Assembly: GCA_023403845.1 (NCBI GenBank)
Contig: JAEYDL010000026.1
Coordinates: forward strand, 79,166-143,165
Origin: Pseudomonadota bacterium
Lineage (GTDB): Bacteria > Desulfobacterota > Desulfovibrionia > Desulfovibrionales > Desulfovibrionaceae
Direction of reading: 5' to 3'
DNA length: 64,000 nt
Made by a program: the position numbers and the translations under genes. Of this stretch, positions 28,791 to 37,393 are shown piece after piece (position 1 is the first letter of the stretch; every line of letters begins with the position of its first letter). Under the pieces are notes generated by a model. That model had not been told where the DNA came from and searched no databases. It saw only the letters and a program-made list of their open reading frames with translations.

Positions 28791-29696
28791 ATGCTCTTAC
28801 CAGATTTTTCAGAATATTTTTGCGGTGAAGCGGGCCGTCATCTCGAATCCCTTCTTCGCCTCGCACTTGCCGAGGACGGCCCGGATCTGACTTCCGACGG
28901 CGTCTTCTCTCCAGATGACCGCCTGCAGGCACTTATCATCGCCAAGGAGCGTACGCATGTGTCCGGACTTTCAGTGGTCCCTCTGGTCATGCAGCTCTGC
29001 GCCGAATCCGGGTCATCCTTCGAAAAAAGATTTTCATGGGAACGCTTCGCCTCCGAAGGCGAGGTCGTGGAACCCGGACATGTCGTAGCCAAGGTATCCG
29101 GCACGGCACGGGACATACTCCGGGCGGAAAGGGTCATTCTGAACTTTCTGAGTCATCTCTCCGGTATCGCAAACCTTACGGCCAGATATGTCAAAGAGCT
29201 GGAGGGAACCGGCGTTCGCCTGCTCGATACGCGCAAGACTCTCCCGGGATTGCGCTATCCGGATAAATATGCCGTTCTCTGCGGCGGGGGCTGCAACCAC
29301 AGACGAAACCTGGCCGAAATGCTTATGCTGAAGGACAACCATATCGATGCTGCCGGTTCCATGACCAATGCCGTGGCAGCCCTGCGCAAACGCTACCATC
29401 CCTGCCCTCCCATTGAGGTGGAATGCCGCAATGAGAAGGAAATACGTGAGGCCGTAGCCTGCCACGTAGAGCGAATCATGCTTGACAACATGACGCAGGA
29501 TATGCTGCCCTCGGCTCTGCGACTCATTCCCTCTTCCATTGAAACTGAAATCAGCGGCGGCATCACCCTTGAAACCATTCGTGCCTATGCCGTCGCAAGC
29601 GAACGTCGCCCCGACTTCATTTCCGTCGGGCGGCTCACCCATTCGGCGATAGCTGCAGACTTCAGCATGCGCATCGCCAAGGACACTACAGTATGA
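28791..29696 (+). CDS. nadC: Nicotinate-nucleotide pyrophosphorylase (quinolinate phosphoribosyltransferase)
   Basis: Converts quinolinate and PRPP to nicotinate mononucleotide in de novo NAD synthesis. 301 residues with DTRKTLPGLRYPDKYAVLCGGG, LMLKDNHID, IEVECRNEKE, IMLDNMT and EISGGITLE. First gene of a complete NAD precursor operon; stop overlaps nadA by four bases (ATGA). Confidence 0.95.
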   Translation: MLLPDFSEYFCGEAGRHLESLLRLALAEDGPDLTSDGVFSPDDRLQALIIAKERTHVSGLSVVPLVMQLCAESGSSFEKRFSWERFASEGEVVEPGHVVAKVSGTARDILRAERVILNFLSHLSGIANLTARYVKELEGTGVRLLDTRKTLPGLRYPDKYAVLCGGGCNHRRNLAEMLMLKDNHIDAAGSMTNAVAALRKRYHPCPPIEVECRNEKEIREAVACHVERIMLDNMTQDMLPSALRLIPSSIETEISGGITLETIRAYAVASERRPDFISVGRLTHSAIAADFSMRIAKDTTV

Positions 29697-30754
29697 TTCC
29701 ATCAAGACAGACAGCTCAGCACGAAGAGGCCATCGACGCCCTGCGAACCTCTCTCGGCGACGCAGTGACGACAGTAGGGCACCACTATCAGCAGGAAACG
29801 GTGGTCAGGCACTGTGACTTCCGAGGCGATTCGCTCGAACTCGCTCGGCGGGTTCCTCATATCGAGGCTGAACATATCGTCTTCTGCGGCGTATATTTCA
29901 TGGGCGAGTCGGCGGCTCTGCTTGCTCGCCCGAATCAGCAGGTCCACCTTCCGGAAACCAGCGCTGACTGCGTGATGGCTCTCATGACGCCTGCCGGGAT
30001 TCTGAAACGCGTGCTAGAGCGTCTGACCGCCTCCGGCCGCAAACTGATTCCTCTCGCCTATGTTAATACCTCCCTTGATGTGAAAGGCGTGGTCGGCAGC
30101 TATGGAGGCGCCGTCTGCACCTCAGCCAATGCGGAACAGATGCTGCGCTGGGCGCTGCAGCAAGGGGACGGCGTTCTTTTCCTTCCCGACAGGAATCTTG
30201 CCCGTAACACAGCAGGGACCATAGGACTCTCTGAAAGGGACATTCATCAGCTCGACGTCCGGCAACGCGGCGAAGCAGTCGATGTGGACGCAGCGAATCA
30301 GGCCTCACTTGTGCTCTGGCCGGGCCTTTGTTCCATCCACGCCCGTTTCAGCGTCGATCAGATTGCCGCCGTGCGCAGGGCCAATCCGACATGCAAGATC
30401 ATCGTGCATCCGGAATGTTCTCCCGAAGTCGTAAGGGCGTCGGACGCGGCCGGTTCCACTTCCTACATCATCAAGTATGTCGAATCAGCGCCGGCGGGTT
30501 CACATATTTATGTCGGGACAGAAATCAATCTGGTCCGCAGGCTGGAACGAGAGCATGCGGGGCGCCTTCGGGTGGAACCTCTGCGTTCCAGCGCCTGTTC
30601 CCACATGGCCAAGGTCACTCCGGCCAAGCTGCATCGGACGCTGGAACAAATTGCAAATGGTACGGCCAGCCCCGTCGTCATAGACCCCGCCGTGAAGGAA
30701 ACGGCACGGGCTGCTATCGAACGCATGCTTGAGGTATGTGCTCCGTCCAGATAA
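29693..30754 (+). CDS. nadA: Quinolinate synthase A
   Basis: [4Fe-4S] enzyme that condenses iminoaspartate with dihydroxyacetone phosphate. 353 residues. The three cluster cysteines are visible in GAVCTSANAEQ, VHPECSPEVV and SSACSHMAKV; the substrate motif VGHHYQQETVV is near the N-terminus. Requires oxygen-free conditions, consistent with an anaerobe. Middle gene of the nad operon. Confidence 0.95.
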   Translation: MIPSRQTAQHEEAIDALRTSLGDAVTTVGHHYQQETVVRHCDFRGDSLELARRVPHIEAEHIVFCGVYFMGESAALLARPNQQVHLPETSADCVMALMTPAGILKRVLERLTASGRKLIPLAYVNTSLDVKGVVGSYGGAVCTSANAEQMLRWALQQGDGVLFLPDRNLARNTAGTIGLSERDIHQLDVRQRGEAVDVDAANQASLVLWPGLCSIHARFSVDQIAAVRRANPTCKIIVHPECSPEVVRASDAAGSTSYIIKYVESAPAGSHIYVGTEINLVRRLEREHAGRLRVEPLRSSACSHMAKVTPAKLHRTLEQIANGTASPVVIDPAVKETARAAIERMLEVCAPSR

Positions 30755-30881
30755 CTCGCCCCCCTTCAGTTCGGACAATTCCGGACCGCAGCGTTATTCG
30801 GGCGTCGCTCCTGCTCCGGGCGATGCCCCGGGGTTCATGCACCCAAGGAGCCCTTCCGGCCCCGCAAGAAAAGAAGGCACT

Positions 30882-32462
30882 ATGATACAGCAGAGGATAC
30901 AGACCCAGGTTCTCGTCATCGGTGCCGGCATCAGCGGCAGCACGGCCGCGCTTACTCTCGCCGATGCCGGCCATGAAGTAACGTTGATCGTTCCCGGCAA
31001 GGATCTTGACGGTGGCAATTCCGCACTCGCACAAGGCGGCATTGTCTATACTCCCGAAAGGGACGAAGATGGCAGCCTTGAAAGGGATATTCTCGTTGCC
31101 GGGCATCATCACAATTATCTGCGGGCCGTACGCAATCTCTGCCACCATGGTCCGGAAGCCGTGGAGCGCCTGCTCATGGAACGGGCTCCAGTACCTTTCG
31201 ATCGTGGGGAAAACGGCGATCTGGACTTTACACGCGAGGGGGGACACAGCACTCCGCGCATTCTGCACTGCGCCGACCACACTGGCAGAACGATCATGGA
31301 CAGCCTTCTGGAGGAAGTCCAAAAATCTCCCAATATCCGCGTGCTGACCCAACGAACTGCCATTGACCTCATCACGACGCACCACCACGCAAAATCTCGG
31401 GAATATCACTATCAGCTGGAAAACCAGTGCATGGGCGCCTACGTGTACAATGAAGCCGCCCACTGTGTGGAAACGATTCTCTCCGACTGGACCATTCTGG
31501 CCACCGGGGGCATAGGTCAGGTGTATCTGCATACGACCAACACCTCGGCCTGTACGGGTTCAGGAATAGCCATGGCCCAGCGGGCTGGCGTTCGCCTGGA
31601 CAACCTGGAATATGTCCAGTTCCACCCCACTGCCCTCTATACGCGACAATCACGCAGTTTTCTGATTACCGAAGCCATGCGCGGTGAGGGGGCCCGGCTG
31701 GTGGATGCTTCCGGAGAAGCCTTCATGCTCCGGCACGATGCGCGAGGCGATCTCGCGCCCCGGGACATCGTGGCGCGAGCCATCATGGAAGAAATGCTGC
31801 ACCGCGGCGAATCCTGCATGTTCCTTGACTTGTCCAACGTCAGACATGACATTCCCACCCGTTTCCCCACCATCTATGCCCATTGCCTTGAGCTGGGGAT
31901 AGACATCACCCGCGAACCCATTCCAGTGGTTCCTGTGGCGCATTTCTTCTGCGGCGGCATCCTCATCGATGCGCAGGGCAGGACGTCCCTCTCCCGTCTG
32001 TACAGCGTAGGGGAATGCAGCTGCACAGGTCTGCACGGCGCCAACCGGCTGGCCAGCACCTCATTGCTTGAGGCGTTGCTCTGGGGCTACAGGGCTGGGC
32101 AAAGTATCGCCTCGCGCATAACCAAACGCAGCTTTCTCAGCAAAAGACTTGCCGAAGCGATCCCCGACTGGGAAAGCACAGGCGACGAGCGCAATGACGA
32201 TCCGGCCCTCATCGCGCAGGACTGGGCCACCATCCGTAACACCATGTGGAACTATGTGGGGATCAGCCGTACATCCAGCCGACTGCACAGAGCATTCGAT
32301 GATCTGCGGGACCTTTCGCGGCATTTGCATGACTTCTATCGCAATACGCCGATCTCGAAACCCATCATCGATCTGTTTCATGGCTGTCAGGCGGCTTACA
32401 GCATCACGCAAAGCGCCCTGCGCAACCCTCGCAGCCTCGGTTGCCACTACCGGGTCGATTAA
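30882..32462 (+). CDS. nadB: L-aspartate oxidase
   Basis: FAD enzyme that makes iminoaspartate; in anaerobes it uses fumarate or another acceptor in place of oxygen. 526 residues with the dinucleotide motif VLVIGAGISGSTAAL near the N-terminus, SALAQGGI, and GLHGANRLASTSLLEALLWG. The frame extends back into nadA (30729), but ATG 30882 with GAAGG upstream gives the family start. Order nadC-nadA-nadB. Confidence 0.94.
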   Translation: MIQQRIQTQVLVIGAGISGSTAALTLADAGHEVTLIVPGKDLDGGNSALAQGGIVYTPERDEDGSLERDILVAGHHHNYLRAVRNLCHHGPEAVERLLMERAPVPFDRGENGDLDFTREGGHSTPRILHCADHTGRTIMDSLLEEVQKSPNIRVLTQRTAIDLITTHHHAKSREYHYQLENQCMGAYVYNEAAHCVETILSDWTILATGGIGQVYLHTTNTSACTGSGIAMAQRAGVRLDNLEYVQFHPTALYTRQSRSFLITEAMRGEGARLVDASGEAFMLRHDARGDLAPRDIVARAIMEEMLHRGESCMFLDLSNVRHDIPTRFPTIYAHCLELGIDITREPIPVVPVAHFFCGGILIDAQGRTSLSRLYSVGECSCTGLHGANRLASTSLLEALLWGYRAGQSIASRITKRSFLSKRLAEAIPDWESTGDERNDDPALIAQDWATIRNTMWNYVGISRTSSRLHRAFDDLRDLSRHLHDFYRNTPISKPIIDLFHGCQAAYSITQSALRNPRSLGCHYRVD

Positions 32463-32505
32463 GTTCGCCGTAGCCTCCGGGATCGACGGATAAAAAACAG
32501 AGTCT

Positions 32506-32567
32506 TCCCGGGTCGTTTTGCGGTCCGGGAACGAATCTCTTTAAGCATGCTCCCCTGTTCCGGGGAG
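32506..32567 (+). other. Two hairpins between nadB and the NSS transporter gene
   Basis: TTCCCGG/CCGGGAA arms around a T-rich loop near 32506-32532, then CTCCCC-tgttcc-GGGGAG (32550-32567) just before the AAGGA ribosome site of the next gene. The first may end the nad transcript; the second may modulate translation. Confidence 0.4.
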
Positions 32568-32581
32568 ACAAAGGATATTCA

Positions 32582-33967
32582 ATGAGTCAGCAAGCCGTGC
32601 CCAGAGAACAGCTCGGGAGCCGAATCGGATTCCTTCTTCTTGCCGCCGGCTGTGCCATCGGTCTGGGCAACGTCTGGAGATTCCCCTATATTACCGGTGA
32701 ATACGGCGGCGCTCTTTTCGTCGTCATCTATATTCTGTTCCTTGTCGCCTTTGGACTCCCTTTGCTGATCATGGAATTTGCCGTGGGCCGCGCGTCCCGC
32801 AAAAACATGGGAGCAGCATTTCATGAACTGGAGCCTGAAGGCACGCAATGGCACCGATTCGGCTGTCTGAGCCTGATTGGAAGCTATCTGCTCATGATGT
32901 TCTACACGGTTGTGGCCGGGTGGATGTTCGCCTATTGCCTTGCCACCGCCGACGGAACCCTGTCAGGGAAAACGCCCGCTGAAGTCGGTGACTTCTTCGG
33001 CCAGATGCTCTCCGACCCGGCCAGCATGATCGGCTGGCTGGCCCTTACCGTCGTTCTCGGTTTCGCGACGTGCGGCATGGGGTTGCGCAACGGTGTGGAA
33101 CGCGTGGTCAAAGTCATCATGGCAGGTCTGTTTGCCATCATGATCATGCTCGTCGTCCGCTCGGTAACCTTGCCCGGCGGGGAAGAAGGCATTCTCTTCT
33201 ACCTGATGCCCAATGCAGAAAAACTGGCGGGAAGCAGCATCTGGACGGCAGTCAACGCCGCCATGGGACAGGCGTTCTTCACTCTTGGACTCGGCGTCGG
33301 CTCCATGGCAATTTTTGGCAGCTATATCGACAAGTCCCGCTCGCTTACCGGAGAAGCCCTCAGCATCATCGCACTTGATACATTCGTAGCCCTCATGGCC
33401 GGGCTGATTATTTTTCCGGCGTGTTTTGCTTTCGGCGTCAACCCGGATTCCGGTCCTGGCCTCATCTTCGTCACCCTCCCCAACATATTCAACAATATGC
33501 CCCTTGGGCGCTTCTGGGGAACGCTGTTCTTCATCTTCATGGCCTGTGCCGCCATTTCCACGGTCATCGCCGTATTCGAGAACATCGTATCCTACTGTAT
33601 GGATGTATGGGGCTGGTCCCGGCGCAAGGCTTCACTCATCAATTGTGCGACCATGTTCGTACTTGCCCTGCCCTGCGTTCTCGGTTTTAACCGACTCGCC
33701 GACATTCAGCCCTTTGGAAAAGGAAGCACGATTCTCGATCTTGAAGATTTCATTGTCAGCAACAATATTCTCCCCATCGGAGCTCTCGTGTTCATTCTGT
33801 TCTGCGGCCACAGCAAGGGATGGGGATGGGACAACTTTCTGCATGAGACGGATCAGGGACGGGGCCTGAAATTTCCACGCTGGACTCGTTTCTACGTACG
33901 TTATATTTTGCCTTTCGCCGTATTCTGTCTGTTCATCCGCGGTTATCTCGACAAATTCTTTTCCTGA
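32582..33967 (+). CDS. Neurotransmitter:sodium symporter (NSS/SNF) family transporter
   Basis: Inner-membrane Na+-coupled amino acid (or amine) importer with the LeuT fold. 461 residues, about eleven to twelve membrane segments. The first helix signature GCAIGLGNVWRFPYITGEYGGA (from about residue 22) contains the unwound substrate and sodium site. Related bacterial members carry tryptophan, leucine or taurine-like amines; the substrate cannot be read here. Followed ten bases later by a GDSL hydrolase gene. Confidence 0.92.
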   Translation: MSQQAVPREQLGSRIGFLLLAAGCAIGLGNVWRFPYITGEYGGALFVVIYILFLVAFGLPLLIMEFAVGRASRKNMGAAFHELEPEGTQWHRFGCLSLIGSYLLMMFYTVVAGWMFAYCLATADGTLSGKTPAEVGDFFGQMLSDPASMIGWLALTVVLGFATCGMGLRNGVERVVKVIMAGLFAIMIMLVVRSVTLPGGEEGILFYLMPNAEKLAGSSIWTAVNAAMGQAFFTLGLGVGSMAIFGSYIDKSRSLTGEALSIIALDTFVALMAGLIIFPACFAFGVNPDSGPGLIFVTLPNIFNNMPLGRFWGTLFFIFMACAAISTVIAVFENIVSYCMDVWGWSRRKASLINCATMFVLALPCVLGFNRLADIQPFGKGSTILDLEDFIVSNNILPIGALVFILFCGHSKGWGWDNFLHETDQGRGLKFPRWTRFYVRYILPFAVFCLFIRGYLDKFFS

Positions 33968-33977
33968 TGAGGACGTG

Positions 33978-34583
33978 ATGCGACTTGTCTGTTTCGGCGA
34001 TTCCATCTGCTACGGCTACGGCGCCCGCCCCGGAGAGGGCTGGGTAACCCGTCTGGCCTGGAAACTGGCGGCTCTGTCTCCGGCTATTTCCTTGCTGAAT
34101 GCGGGGATCAACGGAAATACGACCGACGATGGTCTTGCCCGAATGCGCCGTGATGTGGAACGCCACAAGCCTCAGGCGGTATATATCCAGTTCGGGCTGA
34201 ACGATTGCAGCTCCTGGGGAACGACGAAGCCCCAGGTGGACGGACAACGCTTTATTGCCAATATTGGAGAAATGATTCATCGTTCCTTCCGCTGCGGGGC
34301 TGACGTCGTTTTCCTCGCTACCAACCATCCGGTGGGAAGCGCTCCGTTTGGAGACGCACGGTACCAGGAGCTTGTGATTGACTACAATGCCGCTCTGCGC
34401 GAAGCCTTCTTCGGCAGACGGGGCGTCGTGGGTATTGATATGGAGCGCCACGTTCTTATGGCCTGTCCGACTCCGGGACGACTTCTCCTTTCGGACGGAG
34501 TGCATCTCAGCCGGGCCGGAAACGATTTTTACTGCACGACGGTTGCCGGGTACGTCATGCGCTATATGAAGGGCAGGGCCTGA
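33978..34583 (+). CDS. SGNH/GDSL-type esterase
   Basis: Cytoplasmic-looking hydrolase of 201 residues with all four blocks: block I FGDSICYGYG (S9), glycine in AGINGNTT (G46), GLNDC (N75) and the dyad in SDGVHLSRAG (D173, H176). Substrate unknown; related enzymes are lysophospholipases or small-ester hydrolases. I choose ATG 33978 over GTG 33975 because GAGGA (33969-33973) would be too close to the latter. No signal peptide. Confidence 0.85.
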   Translation: MRLVCFGDSICYGYGARPGEGWVTRLAWKLAALSPAISLLNAGINGNTTDDGLARMRRDVERHKPQAVYIQFGLNDCSSWGTTKPQVDGQRFIANIGEMIHRSFRCGADVVFLATNHPVGSAPFGDARYQELVIDYNAALREAFFGRRGVVGIDMERHVLMACPTPGRLLLSDGVHLSRAGNDFYCTTVAGYVMRYMKGRA

Positions 34584-34654
34584 CATTACCAGGCGGGGAA
34601 TACGCCTTTTCCCCAAATATGTTCAATCACAATGGCTGCTATTGCGAGAATTCC

Positions 34655-35134
34655 ATGCCTCCCAAAAAAACCAATGCCGCCCGACTTCTTGATGACCTGG
34701 GCATTTCGTATGAACTGCGCGAAGCGCAGGTGGATGAATCCGATCTGTCTGCGACGACCATGGCCCGCCTGCTGGGCGTTTCCCCCGACGAGGTCTACAA
34801 GACGCTTGTAGCCCGAGGAGACAAACATGGCGTGCTTATGGCCTGCATCCCCGCCGAAGCGGAACTTGACCTCAAAAAACTTGCTGCCGCCTCTGGAAAC
34901 AAAAACGTCTCCATGGTTCCACTCAAGGAAGTATTTCCCCTGACTGGCTATATCCGGGGCGGCTGTTCGCCTCTTGGCGCGAAAAAAGCCTATCCCGTCT
35001 ACGTGGACGAAAGCGCCATTCTGTATGACCGTATTTTCGTCAGCGCCGGGCACCGGGGCGTACAGCTTCATCTCGCTCCAGACGATCTGCTTCGGGCAGC
35101 AGAAGCAGTCTATGCCGACATCACACGCGCTTGA
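34655..35134 (+). CDS. ybaK: Cys-tRNA(Pro)/Cys-tRNA(Cys) deacylase YbaK/EbsC
   Basis: Trans-editing hydrolase that clears misacylated Cys-tRNA(Pro). 159 residues; YbaK fold signatures KTNAARLLDDLGISYELRE, LGVSPDEVYKTLVARGD and GYIRGGCSPLGAKK. ATG 34655 gives the family N-terminus; the frame extends twelve codons upstream. The ribosome site is weak. It lies just ahead of tyrS, a translation-related neighbour. Confidence 0.9.
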   Translation: MPPKKTNAARLLDDLGISYELREAQVDESDLSATTMARLLGVSPDEVYKTLVARGDKHGVLMACIPAEAELDLKKLAAASGNKNVSMVPLKEVFPLTGYIRGGCSPLGAKKAYPVYVDESAILYDRIFVSAGHRGVQLHLAPDDLLRAAEAVYADITRA

Positions 35135-35186
35135 CAGGCCCACGTTTGTCTGCAACACCAGACGGAACAATTTTCGAGGAGATAAC

Positions 35187-36383
35187 ATGATTTCGATTGA
35201 TGAACAGATGCAATTGATCAAACGCGGCTGCGCCGATCTTATCGATGAGGGCGAACTGCGCAAGAAGCTTGGCCGCGGCAAGCCTCTGACGGTCAAGGCG
35301 GGCTTCGACCCTACGGCCCCGGATCTGCATCTGGGGCATACCGTGCTTATCCACAAGCTGCGTCACTTTCAGGAACTCGGTCATACCGTAGTCTTCCTCA
35401 TCGGCGACTTTACCGGTCTGATAGGCGATCCTTCGGGCCGATCCGCAACTCGTCCGCCTCTGACCCCCGAACAGGTGCTGGCCAACGCCGAAACCTACAA
35501 GGAACAGGTCTTCAAGATCCTTGATCCGGAAAAAACTGTAATCGAATTCAATTCCCGCTGGCTGAACAAGCTTTCTTCTGCAGATTTCATTCGTCTTGCT
35601 TCCCGCTATACGCTGGCCAGAATCATGGAGCGCGAAGACTTTGCCAAACGCTATCATGAAAATACGCCGATCGCCCTGCACGAATTGCTCTATCCGCTCA
35701 TGCAGGGATATGATTCCGTCAGCCTGAAGTGCGACGTGGAACTCGGCGGACGCGATCAGATCTTCAACCTGCTCGTGGGCCGCACGCTCATGTCCCAGTA
35801 CGGCATGGAACCGCAGTGCATCCTTACGATGCCGCTCCTCGAAGGGCTGGATGGCGTTCGCAAGATGTCCAAATCCTATGGCAACTATATCGGTATTGAT
35901 GAACCTGCCTCCGATCAGTTCGGCAAGGCCATGTCCATTTCCGATGAACTGATGTGGCGCTTCTACGAACTCATCTCCAGCAAATCGCTGGATGAGATCG
36001 CCTCTCTCAAAAAAGATGTCGAGGAAGGCCGGGTTCATCCCAAAAAAGCCAAGGAAGAGCTGGCCTACGAGATCGTCTCCCGTTACAGCGGCGAGGACAA
36101 GGCCAAGGAAGCTCTCCAGAACTTCAACGCCGTTTTCGTCGGAGGCGGGATTCCGGATGATGCGCCTGAATTTGCCTGTGAACAGGGTGAAAACAGCAAG
36201 CCTCCGGTTTTCCTTACTGATGCTGGTTTGGCCGCTTCCCGCGGCGAGGCTAAACGACTCATCAAGCAAGGCTCTCTGTCCATTGATGGACAGCGCTGTG
36301 ATGATGCGGAAACGCCTCTGGCTCCAGGTTCCTACGTGATCAAGCTGGGCAAGAAACGCTTCCTGCGCCTGACGGTTCGGTAA
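35187..36383 (+). CDS. tyrS: Tyrosyl-tRNA synthetase
   Basis: Class I synthetase, 398 residues. HLGH (48-51), KMSKSYGN (from 226) and a C-terminal S4 RNA-binding domain (DAGLAASRGEAKRLIKQGSLSIDGQ). This is the KMSKS-type form common in deltaproteobacteria. The frame starts earlier inside ybaK, but CGAGGAG six bases before ATG 35187 decides the start. The next gene follows after four bases. Confidence 0.96.
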   Translation: MISIDEQMQLIKRGCADLIDEGELRKKLGRGKPLTVKAGFDPTAPDLHLGHTVLIHKLRHFQELGHTVVFLIGDFTGLIGDPSGRSATRPPLTPEQVLANAETYKEQVFKILDPEKTVIEFNSRWLNKLSSADFIRLASRYTLARIMEREDFAKRYHENTPIALHELLYPLMQGYDSVSLKCDVELGGRDQIFNLLVGRTLMSQYGMEPQCILTMPLLEGLDGVRKMSKSYGNYIGIDEPASDQFGKAMSISDELMWRFYELISSKSLDEIASLKKDVEEGRVHPKKAKEELAYEIVSRYSGEDKAKEALQNFNAVFVGGGIPDDAPEFACEQGENSKPPVFLTDAGLAASRGEAKRLIKQGSLSIDGQRCDDAETPLAPGSYVIKLGKKRFLRLTVR

Positions 36384-36387
36384 CCCC

Positions 36388-37059
36388 ATGCTTGATCTGG
36401 ACATCGCAGCGGCAATCAAGCGTTTTTCGGTCGCGTTCGTTCCGCTCATGCTCGGGATCATCCTGCATGAAGTCGCTCACGGATGGGCCGCCCTTAAGCG
36501 GGGTGACCCTACGGCCTCCATGCTGGGGAGACTGACGCTCAATCCACTGCCGCATATCGATCCCACGGGGTTGCTCGTCTTTGTGGTGACCAGCCTGACC
36601 AGTCCTTTCGTCTTCGGATGGGCCAAGCCTGTTCCCGTGGATTTTCGCAATTTCAGGAATCTGGTGAAGGATACCATGCTGGTCTCCTTCGCCGGTCCGG
36701 CGGCGAACTTTCTGCTGGCCATCCTGTTTGCGGTGCTTCTTCGCATTCTGATCAGCATATGGCCTCTCCCCCTCTGGCAGGGGAATACGATATGGAATTT
36801 TTTCTTCCTGATGTTTCAGACCGGCATCGCCGTGAACTTCGGACTGGGATGGCTCAACCTGATGCCCATTCCACCGCTCGACGGAAGCAAAATTCTCTGG
36901 GGGCTTCTGCCTGCCCGCTGGGGCTACGCCTATATGGGACTGGAACGCTATGGCTTCATTATCCTGATCCTCCTGCTCATGAGCGGCGCCTTGGGTCATG
37001 TGCTCTATCCTCTGATTGAAATATCGTTCAACGCTACAGTGTCTCTTATTGTTCTCTAG
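36388..37059 (+). CDS. Site-2 protease family (M50) intramembrane metalloprotease
   Basis: 223 residues, about five membrane helices. Zinc motif HEVAHGWAALKRGD at about 28-41 and the third ligand in NLMPIPPLDGSKIL. It belongs to the short M50 proteins without PDZ domain that are often found next to tRNA synthetase genes; the substrate is unknown. Probably cotranscribed with tyrS (four bases apart). Confidence 0.9.
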   Translation: MLDLDIAAAIKRFSVAFVPLMLGIILHEVAHGWAALKRGDPTASMLGRLTLNPLPHIDPTGLLVFVVTSLTSPFVFGWAKPVPVDFRNFRNLVKDTMLVSFAGPAANFLLAILFAVLLRILISIWPLPLWQGNTIWNFFFLMFQTGIAVNFGLGWLNLMPIPPLDGSKILWGLLPARWGYAYMGLERYGFIILILLLMSGALGHVLYPLIEISFNATVSLIVL

Positions 37060-37393
37060 CACGCTCCTCCGGGCTTTCCCCCCGGAGGACGGCTCTCGAG
37101 AAAAACGCGATTCGCTTCCAATCAAAAAAGTTCTGATCGTTTCCCCGGAACGGAACGTCCCTCTTTCATGGCATCTTTTTCATATCCAGAGGTCTCTCCG
37201 ACCGTTGCCGTCACGACAGCGATACGGACGACAGACAAAAGACCTTGACCACCACTGAAAACCAATTCACAACTTGCGAGAACGAAACGATCTTGCCTCA
37301 GGGAATTACGAGGGAACTACTTGCAGGTCTTCGCGTTCTTTCCCGCCACAAAATTTTCGGGACTTTTCTCGCCATTATTCACACAGGAGCATC
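37060..37393 (+). other. 334-base leader before the DEAD-box helicase gene
   Basis: No gene supported. It begins with a 9-bp hairpin TCCTCCGGG / CCCGGAGGA (37065-37073 / 37081-37089) that may end the tyrS-M50 transcript. The rest is probably promoter plus a long untranslated leader; long cold-shock-type leaders are known for csdA-like helicases, but none of their elements is identified here. Confidence 0.4.
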